The notes below the pieces were generated by a model. The model had not been told where the DNA came from and searched no databases. It worked only from the letters and a program-made list of their open reading frames with translations. The position numbers were made by a program, and so were the translations under genes. Below, in pieces: positions 31,425-40,807 of a DNA stretch of 64,000 nt (position 1 is its first letter; every line of letters begins with the position of its first letter). The stretch is from Amoebophrya sp. A120 (Eukaryota > Sar > Dinophyceae > Syndiniales > Amoebophryaceae): assembly GCA_905178155.1 (NCBI GenBank), contig CAJINV010000010.1:3740587-3804586 (forward strand). Direction: 5' to 3'.

Positions 31425-33564
31425 AGCCGCAGAGCGGCACAGCTTCTTCGACGAGGCCGAAGACCTCACATGCCCGCAAGCAGCGCCAGCAACTGTAGGG
31501 ACGCAAAGCGAGAGAATTAGCACGACAATCCAGAATAACCCAGGGCAAGCCGCAGCCGCGCAGGTTTTTGACATCTCCACGCCAGCCAAAGCCGGGGAAA
31601 TCCGAGGTCAAGATCCGCTGTCGCAGCAGCAAGCACTGATGTCGCCGGAGCAGAAGGAATATGCGAGAAACCTCTCGGCCGCGCAGCCGCGCTGCAGCGC
31701 GGAAGCAAACTGCGATCCCCCAGCAATCAGAACGTCATATCGTCCCCCCGCGCAAAGCTCGACTCTACAGGCCACGAACATCCGTGATGCAATTATGTCG
31801 CAGAAGAAGACCTCCGCATCCGTGAATTCGCCGAGAGGTGCACTCACAGCAGGGCTCGGCGCTGCTGCTCCTCCGCAGGGCGCGCATTATGTGACGCGAG
31901 TTTCCAGCTCCAGTGCCGCAAGCAGCGAGATGCACTACTTCTCCGAGCAAAGTTTCAATGTCGCAAATTCGCCGCCGGCAAAAGCGACGCCTGCCCCGCG
32001 TGTAAGCAACCAGTACGCCGGGGAACCGGCGCAAAACAGGGAGTCAGCATTCTCGTTCTTCGCCCAACAAAACCAGCCGCAAGGCGCATATGCGTACCCG
32101 CAGCAAACCGAGCAGCACCAGTACCAAAACGCGAACTTGCCCACGGGAAGCTGGATGTCGCATGACTTTGCAGGAGCCAACCTCCCGTCCCTCCAACAAC
32201 AACAAAGCGGTGCGCTCTTTGAGAAAACGCGGTCGCGGCGTGGAAGCGCGGAGTCGGACGTTGGAGACAGCGCCAGTGTAGTGTTTTCAAACGCCGGGGT
32301 TTCCGCAGCCGCCTCCTCCGCAAGCGCAAGCAGCAAGCTCGTATCAGCAGCTGGCGACGGTGCAGGACAAACAGAATATTTCGCAGCCGAGCTCGTGCCA
32401 CGAAATGAGCGCGCGTGGCGCTCGCGCTTCGGGGGCACCGCAAAGATCCTCGCCACAGAACAGGATAAGGACGACGCGGCGAGCGGAAGCTACCCGATCG
32501 CGCATCTCCTGCAGCGAGCAAAGCTCACACTTCGTATCAAAGACGCAGAAGGCGTGCCCGAGGACGCAGAAATCCAGCAAGTGCTGCTGTCTGAGGACGA
32601 GAACAACGAAACATCACTCCTGGTCCACGCGTACGTCGCGAATAACAACGACGCGCAGACATTCGCGAGACTGCAGGAGCACGAAAGACCGACGGCGTGG
32701 AAGCTCAACTACGACGATTCGCGCAAAGCTATCGCTGAACACTTCGAAGTAAAACCAGTCGACGTCCGCCTGATTATGTTCGCGGGCAGCCTCAGCCTCT
32801 GCTTCAAAATAAAACCGCAAGCGAAAAAAGACGGAGGAAAAGGCACAAACGTGAGCGAATGGATCAAGCGGCTCAACCAAATGCGGAGTTACAAGATTGT
32901 CGCGAGGCTTAGTGATGTCAAATCTTCGCAGAGCCAGCTGCAAGCGCCTGACGATGGGCAGGAATTGGACGCGCTGAAAAGCGATGCGGAGCACGACTAC
33001 AAACTCGCGTACATGGTGCTGAAACGAAAACCCAACCAAGAGGACCTGTCGCCAGATTTCTTGGAGCTGCTCGAGCAGGTGGGCGAGAAATTGAAAGACG
33101 CCCGCTCCAGAAACAAAAGTCACGGAGGCAGTTTTTCTCTGGCAAAGTGGAAAGAGCAGGGACTAGAAAACATGCTGTCGCTGATCAACGTCGTGCACGC
33201 CCAGGCAACGGGAGAAATCGAGCTGGACTACAAAAAAGCCTTCGAGTACATCGGTCAAAAGTGGCAAGAAAAATTCGAGGTCCCGCTGGATGGAACTGCT
33301 GTTGCGAAACTCCGCAAACAGGTCGTTTTCGAGCACAAGCCGCCGGCAAGTGCGGCCGTGATCGAAGTCCAGACGTGGATAGAACAGCACGAGCACAGGC
33401 TGACGCGAATGATAGATCGCGCAGTGCATCGGTTCGAAGCAGCAGGTCCCAAATCTCGACGCTACGCCAGACAGAGACTCCAGCGCGCAAGAGCTAAACG
33501 ACTTGCGCCACGAGGTGTTGAAACAATTCCGCGCCGAGTTTGGAAGCAGCATGATCTCGCATAA
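31393..33564 (+). CDS. Retrotransposon ORF 4, probable gag core
   Basis: 723 aa. The first ~330 residues are Ala/Ser/Gln-rich and low complexity. The rest looks folded (WKLNYDDSRKAIAEHFEV, LSLINVVHAQATGEIELDYK, VIEVQTWIEQHEHRLTRMID). No canonical capsid motif is recognised. The end (SRRYARQRLQRARAKRLAPR) is likely out-of-frame readthrough: in the +1 frame the sequence continues as DSSAQELNDLRHEVLKQFRA into ORF 5. Confidence 0.6.
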   Translation: MRMDAAQEWNEAAERHSFFDEAEDLTCPQAAPATVGTQSERISTTIQNNPGQAAAAQVFDISTPAKAGEIRGQDPLSQQQALMSPEQKEYARNLSAAQPRCSAEANCDPPAIRTSYRPPAQSSTLQATNIRDAIMSQKKTSASVNSPRGALTAGLGAAAPPQGAHYVTRVSSSSAASSEMHYFSEQSFNVANSPPAKATPAPRVSNQYAGEPAQNRESAFSFFAQQNQPQGAYAYPQQTEQHQYQNANLPTGSWMSHDFAGANLPSLQQQQSGALFEKTRSRRGSAESDVGDSASVVFSNAGVSAAASSASASSKLVSAAGDGAGQTEYFAAELVPRNERAWRSRFGGTAKILATEQDKDDAASGSYPIAHLLQRAKLTLRIKDAEGVPEDAEIQQVLLSEDENNETSLLVHAYVANNNDAQTFARLQEHERPTAWKLNYDDSRKAIAEHFEVKPVDVRLIMFAGSLSLCFKIKPQAKKDGGKGTNVSEWIKRLNQMRSYKIVARLSDVKSSQSQLQAPDDGQELDALKSDAEHDYKLAYMVLKRKPNQEDLSPDFLELLEQVGEKLKDARSRNKSHGGSFSLAKWKEQGLENMLSLINVVHAQATGEIELDYKKAFEYIGQKWQEKFEVPLDGTAVAKLRKQVVFEHKPPASAAVIEVQTWIEQHEHRLTRMIDRAVHRFEAAGPKSRRYARQRLQRARAKRLAPRGVETIPRRVWKQHDLA

Positions 33565-34456
33565 GCCAACGCCACTTCCACCGAACAAGCACACGCCGCG
33601 CATCGTGCTAACCGCATACAAAGAAATCGTGAGCTACAAGGTCCAGCTCGCCCGCCAAACGGCAGTCGCCTCTTCTGGGGAAAAAACTTCTCCGCCGGGT
33701 GGAGGTGCAGCAAACGGCGGCCGAGGTGGTGCAGGGAACACAAACAACCCCGATACCGCGGCGAAGAAAGCGGCAGCTGCAGAGCGAAGAGCGGCCGCGG
33801 TGCGAGAAAAAGAGGACGCTGCTCGGAAACTCCAAGAGCGTCAACATCTCGACGCAGCAAACGCCGCTGCGGCAGCCGCAAAACAGCAGAGCGCAGAGGT
33901 GCCCGTGTGGGCGATCAAGTGCAAGGGAATAAGTCACGTTGCGCAGGAGTGCAAGAAAAATCTGGAGATCCAGAAAGAGGGCAGCAAATGCGCAATCATC
34001 CTCAACACCACCGAGCTTTGCAAAACCTGCAACGGGAAGCACGCGCTGTGCAAAAGGCTGGCTGGAAACCCAAGCGCACCGCTAATCGCATTGCCGTGTC
34101 CAAAAGAACTCGCTGCGCTCCCAGATTCGCATTGCAACAAACTCAAAAAAGAAGGTAAAGTCGATGATGATACCGTTTGCGGAATGAGCATACAGCTTTG
34201 CAAAAACGATGCTGGAGAACTTGTCAAGTACAATCCGAAAGGGAAAGGAAAGGGCGGTTCCAGCAGCGATAAGAACTGGCGATGCAACAGTAAGCAGACA
34301 GATGACGGCAAAGCAGACGGAGGACGAAGACCGCCCCCTGCGGGCGCTGCAGCTGCTGCTGCGGCAGCAGGCGGGGCTGCGCAAGCCGCAAAGCGACCTC
34401 GAAGAAATCTGCTGCACCGGCCCAAGGAGAAACTATCATCGGCGTTCCGAAAATGA
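33503..34456 (+). CDS. Retrotransposon ORF 5, Cys-rich, nucleocapsid-like
   Basis: 317 aa: an Ala/Glu-rich helix, then a Cys-rich part (about residues 140-250). It includes CKTCNGKHALC (C-x2-C-x3-H-x2-C, near 34019-34051), close to but not matching the retroviral C-x2-C-x4-H-x4-C knuckle, followed by a Lys/Gly-rich tail. Its TGA overlaps the next ATG in the sequence ATGA at 34453-34456. Confidence 0.6.
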   Translation: MRHEVLKQFRAEFGSSMISHKPTPLPPNKHTPRIVLTAYKEIVSYKVQLARQTAVASSGEKTSPPGGGAANGGRGGAGNTNNPDTAAKKAAAAERRAAAVREKEDAARKLQERQHLDAANAAAAAAKQQSAEVPVWAIKCKGISHVAQECKKNLEIQKEGSKCAIILNTTELCKTCNGKHALCKRLAGNPSAPLIALPCPKELAALPDSHCNKLKKEGKVDDDTVCGMSIQLCKNDAGELVKYNPKGKGKGGSSSDKNWRCNSKQTDDGKADGGRRPPPAGAAAAAAAAGGAAQAAKRPRRNLLHRPKEKLSSAFRK

Positions 34457-35568
34457 TGCCGGCACCGAGGCGCGCTGCGGCACTGCGAAGCTGCACTGTG
34501 TCGGACGACGGCGTCTTCCCAGCGAAGCGGGTGAAGAAGATGGCCAGCGATACGACGCCGGAGGGGCACTTCGTCCAATTCGAGATTGGCAATAGCGGCC
34601 GCAAGTATTGGTGTCAAATAGATACCGGCGACGACTTCGGAAACATCATCGACCCGGAACAGTACGAAGATTTGTTGAAAAACCATGAAGCGGAAATCGA
34701 AGAGGGATTCGTTGAATTGGGTAAAGACTGCAGCCTCGCTGCGGGGCAATTCGCCCCGTCTGCCCAACGCCTCCGGTTCTCGAAGTCGGCGCATGTAACA
34801 ATGACAATCCGCGACAAAAATAATTCCGAATTGTTTATGATGCACAAAGCGCTGTACTTGGTTTCTGAAATTCCAATAGGGCAACCTTTCGCGCTTTCTT
34901 TGCAAATTGCACAAGCCATGAATCTGGTCCCGAAGGAAATTCAAATCCCCGTCGATGACGGCACCGGAAACAAGCCGCTGATCACGCCGCAACAGGGAAA
35001 AGCCGCGTCCTCCCAGCACCTTTCAAACATCCGGAAGCTGAAGAAACCGTGCCAACAGTCCTACGAGCAGGTCGATCCGGAAACAGTGATGACCTACGCG
35101 CCGAAACCCTACCACGAACCAAGCGAAGTCATGGACATCGACATCGAACTGGAAGTCCCAAGAGAAAAAGCGGTGGGTTGCGGCTATTTTGCTGTTGCGC
35201 CGACAAAACAGCTCGAGAAGCGGCAGGCTTGGTTCACACCGGTGGTGGCGCCGCAAATCATCCCAGGCAACGCAAGCACAAAACAGCAGCGGAGAGTCGT
35301 GTTGAATTTGCAGAGCGAAAGCCTTGACGTCCGTGCAGCAATGCTGGACGAAGGGGAGGCGAAGGTAACAATCGCGACGGGCCCGGCTCGGCAAGCAGTG
35401 GCGAGCCGCGAGCTCTTGAAAAAATATCTTGCAGAGGACATGCCGGCGCTTCTCGACGAAGAAGTCTGTGATAAGTGGATGCGAAAGCTGTCAAGCACGG
35501 AGCTAGAGGAAGACCTCAAGCACATTCGCACTTCGAAATTCCACGCGAAGCAGGCCTCGCTCGAGACC
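34453..35568 (+). CDS. Retrotransposon pol, N-terminal part: retropepsin-like protease
   Basis: 372 codons up to and including the first GAGACC. FVQFEIGNSGRKYWCQIDTG (about residues 37-56) carries the DTG of a retropepsin active site, and SEIPIGQPFALSLQIAQAMN is in the position of the later conserved strand. Beyond 35568 the frame runs ~52 codons into the inserted element and stops at 35724, so this copy cannot make full pol. The frame matches that of the pol fragment resuming at 46696. Confidence 0.75.
35563..35568. repeat. Left TSD of the 11.1-kb element
   Basis: GAGACC, codons Glu-Thr in pol. Its partner is at 46696-46701, also in frame as Glu-Thr. Confidence 0.9.
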
Positions 35569-36097
35569 TCGCACAGGGCCACCCCTTGCGCCAGCGCGCC
35601 TGTTTCGGCGCTATTTTTCGACATGCCCAAGGCTTGGGGCAGCCTGTCGCCCTCAGCCTTGCCTGGGATCCAGGGCAGTGGCATTGCGCCGCCTGTCTGC
35701 AAATGTTTTGCGCCTGTTTTGTAGCGGATGAACTTTGTTTGAAGTTTGGCAGCCCAGCGATGACCTGTTTCTGATTCCACCCCGCGCGATCCTCTTAGAA
35801 ATGCCCTGAAGGCTGAGCTTTCCTAAATTTTCTCGGCACACAGGCAGTGTGATCTCAAAAATCAAGTCCGTAAGCGATCCCAGGTTCCGGCCTCCTCTGA
35901 AAATAAGCACGTCAGTGTCGTGGTGTGATATTGATTTCGTTTGATTCTTTTGCTTTTACCCACAGTCCGATGGCTAGCTAGTTAAAATCCCCTTGCGCAG
36001 TTCGAGTTTTGCAGTTACATAGATAGATATTTTTTGTTGGTGTCCATGCTCATCTTCAAGTAGATATTGGCTTTCGCTGCTTTCCTCCGGTTTGACC
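35569..36097. other. Left end of the 11.1-kb element, upstream of its first gene
   Basis: TIR followed by about 500 bp with no gene. It presumably holds the promoter of the first gene. CGGCGCTATTTTTCGAC near 35605 is echoed inverted near 46534-46546 (GGCGAAAAATAGGC), suggesting subterminal inverted motifs. Confidence 0.5.
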
Positions 36098-39000
36098 ATG
36101 GAAGACGATAGTGAAGATGATGTTGCGCCAAATATGGGCGAAATTTCTGACGTCGCAGTCAGTGTGCGGGCGGCGCGCAGTTTGTGCCTAGCTGGTCGCG
36201 CATCGCGGGCTTTAAATGGGTTCGCGTTGAGGGTGGGGTGCGAGTTAGGCGGCCTGCAGCTGAGTAGTAACAACAGTCAGAAAGCAACTGCGGGTGCCTA
36301 CGCGGGAGCGAAGCCGGTGGACGACAGACAGGAGGACAGGCGCTTGGGGCATTATGTTGAAGATTTCCGCAGGACCATGTTTGTGGTCCTCCAAGCGTGC
36401 GAGTTCGAGATCTTGCGAGCGCGGTACAGTGATAGTGGTGGAACCCTTAAGCCTGTGAAAAACCTTGAGCCCCAACCACGTACTGCGTTCAATTTGCATG
36501 ATTAGGTCGCATCTCCCCCTCCCCGATAGTGAGCGCAGAGGTGCAGTTGGGCTCCAGGTTTTCCTTTCATAACGCTGTCCACGCACATCGAGTTCGACGG
36601 CACACCGCTGCGGGTCTTGGACGGCGCGCAGCACCTGATCAACACGGAGAGCTTGCTGGTGCAGCAGAACTTCACTTTTTTCCGCAAGGGGTCTCATGGC
36701 GTCGGTGGGCCCGCTGGCACCCCCGGCAGTGGGCGGCAGGTTTTTTCGATGTGGCTGATGACCAACATGGCCCGAATGGAGCATGGACACGAGGCATCGC
36801 AGGTCTACGCGGCTTTGCGGGAGCGAACTTGGCACGTTTCGGACGTGTCTCGACTGGCCATGGCCGACAAGCTTACCTACACCAACTACGTCTGCGACGG
36901 TGGCTGCGACAGCGTGGCCCGACACTATTATGCTTGAAGAAAATTGATCTGGTGGAAGTTTGTCATGCGTGCTGTGCATGACGTTCTTTTTTTTTTGTCA
37001 TGCGGACAAGAGCTACTCTGTACGTGAAGACGCATGATAAAATACGCATGACAAACTTTCCCCAGCGCAGTTTTTCCTTGCAGATAAATGTTTTCGAGCG
37101 GCACGACCATGTTGGTGGAGAGCTAGGGGGCCGGGAAGGGCAGAAGACGGCGATGCATGTGCTCCAGGACTTGTATGCCCGCCAGACTTGCGCGGTGCAT
37201 GCTTATCACAATAGTTTCCTCCATCCGTTCGGCGCTTACATCGGGACCGAAGATCGCAAGAAGGCAGCGGCGAGAATATGCAGGGCGTTGAGGCGTGGGA
37301 GAGGTGGAATTCTTGAGTCCCTTCCGAGTTGGGTTGCGTGCAACTTCATCGGTGGAGCAGATTATATGCATTTGAAATCGAGCAGCTACGACAGGCGCTT
37401 TTGCGCGTCAGCATTTCCCCCAGCTGAGAACAGCATGACAGCACGCACAAGCTCCTGTCGTAGCTGCTCGCTTTCAAATGCATCGCTGACGACCTGACCA
37501 ACAACCCGACGGAGCATGAGAAATACAAACAAATGGTGGAGATTCTCTTTCCAACCTCCAGCCTGACGCCTTCTTGCAGAGCAATCAAGACCGAAATGTT
37601 GCAGCTGCAGGTGCGCGCACTGGGAAGCGGTGTTTTGGTTGCCGCGGTCGACGATGAGGCGAGGGTGTGCGATTTCCTGGAGAGCGTCTGCTCCATAAGA
37701 GAACTGCAGTTGCAGAGATTCGCCACGCAGGTGAACACGTGCAAGCGGCTGGCGCTCTTGAATGTGGTCAACATCGTGCCGGGGGCAGCGCAGCACACCC
37801 TGAACAACAGCAAACGAACTTACCACCTCTCCGGAATCCATCAGGCCCACCTGCCGCTTTCGGAGTTTCTGCAATTTGCCTGGCTGGCAGCGGCAATGGA
37901 CCACTTCGACCGGGGTTGCGCGAACCTCATGGGGCCACTGGGAACAATTGATGGGCTGGCGCAGTTAAAGCAAAAATTGGCAGTCGAGCACAATGACTTC
38001 CGGGCAAAGAAGTTGCGAAGTTTTTTCTTCCCCTACGCTGTGCAGGTCGGGGTCGATGCCGGTTGTCTTGCCCAGCGGGCAACTGATGCTGCGGAGTCGA
38101 CAATGGCGATGCTGCAGATCAACCTATTCAGCAGGCTGGACGTCTTTCCCTTCGTTGCCATCCGGGGCGGCCGCAGCGCAGAGCAGGTGCGTGACTTGAT
38201 AAGCAGAACGGACGACGAACTTCTCGACACCGGATTCAGCCAAAAAATCAAAGCACTTCATGAGGCGGGGCGCCTGGACAGTGGCAGCGTGTTGACTTCG
38301 CTCGAAGATGTTTTGCAGCTTGCGCGGCTGCACCGGATCCACACAATGAAGACGGAGCGCGCGCACAACCACGGCGCAGCTTTGGCAAGGCGATTCCGAT
38401 TGGGACACAGCGAGGTGAACGCCCTCGCCAATCTGCAGCTCTACAAACAGCATAATGGCCTGTCGGGAGTACCACTGGAGCCGCCGCCGGACTTTCCTTT
38501 GCGTACTTTGGAAGAAGTGCGGGAGAGCGTACTAGCAACGAAGGCCTGCTCTCAGGTTCGGGCAAACACTGTCGGTTTTGATGGCGATGGAGTAGGCAAG
38601 GCGACGGGGTTCCGAGCTGGTCAGGACAATGCGAAAAGGCGGACTGCGCAGTATCGCGACAGACCCGAGGAGGAGAAGATAGTGGCGGCGTTGCGGGTGC
38701 ACGAAATCCGAGAAGGGAAAGTCGCAAAACATGTCGAGGCGTATTTGGATGGCCTGCGGCAGCACAGCAAAGCGGAGGAGAGTTTCCTTCTTGGGCGGAC
38801 GACAATCACGGACCGGAACTCGGACAACATCGACAAGCGCATTTTCGACGGCGACATTGCAGCAAAAGCGAAAGCCCTTGGCCGGAACGAGGTCCGGCGG
38901 ATTCTGAAGGAAAAAATCGCCGAGCCTGCCCCCCTCGACTTTCAGTTGCACAAAAACCTCTGGGACGATGTTCAGCCCTATTTCTTCCCGGACCTGACGC

Positions 39001-40085
39001 CGCGAATTCATCCGCAGGTCGCCGAGCTGATTCGGAGGGGGAAGGGCGAGACTGGATTTCAGCGCACCTCCGGCCCCATCCTGCTCGCCCGGATCCAGAG
39101 CGAAGGCGCATCCGGAAAGCTTCCGACGCCGCGGCTGGATCTGTTTTTGGCAACCGCCCGGAAGTACAGTCCCTACACACTTGCCGGGTTTCGCCTCGAG
39201 ATCCTCAATACCGGCCAGCAGCCGGGGAAGCAGACCTGGGTAAAGACGACCGAGTACTTGGAGTTGGGCGCGCAGCGTAGTAGGGAGGAAGACAGCCACT
39301 ACACGTACTACACAGTGCCGCAGTACGAGGACCGGGGGGACCGTCTAGAAGTCGCCTGCCGCCTTTCACCGACCAGAACGCACGACCTCATCAAAGTTGC
39401 CGCGCTTTCCGGTATTGACCGGCCAGAAGAACTCGCCGCGCCGCCTGCGCCGAAGCGGCGGAAGGTGGAGAGCGATAACGCGATAAAGGAGAACAAAGAC
39501 CGCGAGGTGCCGAGGCTCTTGCCCGTGTTGAGCGCGGACCAGGTGCAGCAGGCCAGGGACACGATGAGAGAGGTGCGCGCACGAGCGTCAACTTTGGGGC
39601 ATTGGTCAATTTTTCCGCGTGGCGGGGTGTATGTGATGGAGCGACGGGGGATAGCAAACAACACTTGGAAGATCAGCGCTTCCGACCCATCCACGGTGCA
39701 GAAGCTCAAACGCCTCGGCCTGCCGAACACGAGGCAGGCAGCGGTGAAAGCCTGGGGCGGGGAGGCGCAGTCCGTTCGTTTTCTGGAGTGTGTGCGGGAC
39801 GCGATGAAATTCCTGGTCGAGGCAGGATGCGTCGGCAGCGCCGGGGACGACCTGTTGAGCATCGCCATGCAGGGGGAGTTTCAGGAGCGCGGCCTTCTGG
39901 AGCGGCTCGAGGCGGAGGAGGAACACCTGCGGGGTCGGCAGGAGCTCGATGCATATGGGCGTGGGACTTTGCTTGCTCGTATCAAAGAATTAGGCACAAA
40001 AGGTCGCTTCACTGATGAAGCGACGGAACAAGACGATGAGGATTTGATTATGGATGAAGAAGATGATCTTTTAGCAGAAGACTAG
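36098..40085 (+). CDS. Large unknown nuclear-type protein, candidate transposase of the 11.1-kb element
   Basis: Four exons: 36098-36453, 36577-36928, about 37084-37361 and 37490-40085, total about 3,582 nt (1,193 aa). The ATG follows a GACC context and opens an acidic start (MEDDSEDDVAPN). Three introner-like introns with TIRs interrupt it. Visible features are IEFDGTPLRVLDGAQHLINT (exon 2), HAYHNSFLHPFGAYIGTEDR (exon 3), a SV40-like nuclear signal APKRRKVES near 39446-39472, and an acidic C-terminus (DDEDLIMDEEDDLLAED). I recognise no family. Being the longest gene in a TIR/TSD element makes a transposase role attractive, but no DDE triad is assigned. Confidence 0.65.
36454..36571. mobile_element. 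Short introner in the first gene of the 11.1-kb element
   Basis: 118 bp. Left GTGAAAAACCTTGAGCCCCAAC pairs with right GTTGGGCTCCAGGTTTTCC. Approximate TSD AAGCC/ACGCT. Removal gives GGTLKP/STHIEFDG in frame. Confidence 0.75.
36929..37083. mobile_element. Introner-like intron
   Basis: Left AATTGATCTGGTGGAAGTTTGTCATGCGT pairs with right ACGCATGACAAACTTTCCCC...GCGCAGTTTTTCC. The exact 3' end is uncertain: a TTGCAG acceptor at 37083 keeps the frame (RHY/INVFERHD). Confidence 0.65.
37362..37489. mobile_element. Introner in the first gene of the 11.1-kb element
   Basis: Left ATGCATTTGAAATCGAGCAG, right CTGCTCGCTTTCAAATGCAT, a TIR of about 35 bp including CTACGACAGG/CCTGTCGTAG. Approximate TSD GCAGA/GCTGA. 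Join GA/DDLTNNPTEHE. Confidence 0.75.
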
Positions 40086-40807
40086 TGGCACAGCTTTCGC
40101 ATGTTTTCCAAATCTGCACGAAAAGCAAAAAGAAAAGCACAAACGGCGCGCAAGGCAGAAGCACGCGAGTCAGCATATTCACTGTCACTCCTGGAACATG
40201 AGAATTGCTGCAGATGATCTGGTTTCCATGTTGAGCACGAAGATGTAATTTCCATGCCGGACGACCTTGATCTGTGAACTGTGTCAGAAGTCTTCGTAGA
40301 GGTTTACTGAGCTTGAAGTTCTGGGTCCGCAGCGCGTTGCATTCCGTTGCATTTTGTCTCACTAACACTAGACGCATTTGACACGGATGGTCCACCGTTA
40401 TTGTTTCTTGTACGGTTTCGGAAATGCTACTGCGCATGACAAATCAATGCAAAACACATCAGGGAAGTCTTGCTTTGGAGCAGTTTGACTTGGTAGCTGT
40501 AAAGGTTTCGCATTTTTGCCCGGGGTAGCGTAGAGCCGTTTATCTCAGTAGCAGTCGCTGGCAAGTTTCAAAGTATCTTCTCATGCACTTCTCGATTTAG
40601 ATTGTTTTCAGAACGTCTTGAGCTACAAGTACATCTGTGGCATAGTGAAGTAGACACTGTAAACGTAAAACGCACAACATTTGCACACGAGGTCGTGCAA
40701 GGAGAAAAAAGCCTTTCAGCGGGACAGAGTCTTTGCGCAGATTCTCCGACAACCAGAAGTCGCCTTCCGTGGCAGCCCCGAGGGAACCTGTAGTGGTTTC
40801 ACTAGTC
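40086..40807. other. Spacer between the two genes of the 11.1-kb element
   Basis: No gene recognised. It holds the 3' flank of the first gene (AT-rich, AAAAGCAAAAAGAAAAGCAC near 40121) and the upstream region of the second. Confidence 0.5.

Noticed and set aside
28245-35568. A bacterial operon, because of closely packed overlapping ORFs
   Set aside because: The segment lies between LTRs with a TSD, encodes retroelement domains, and is surrounded by intron-rich eukaryotic genes.
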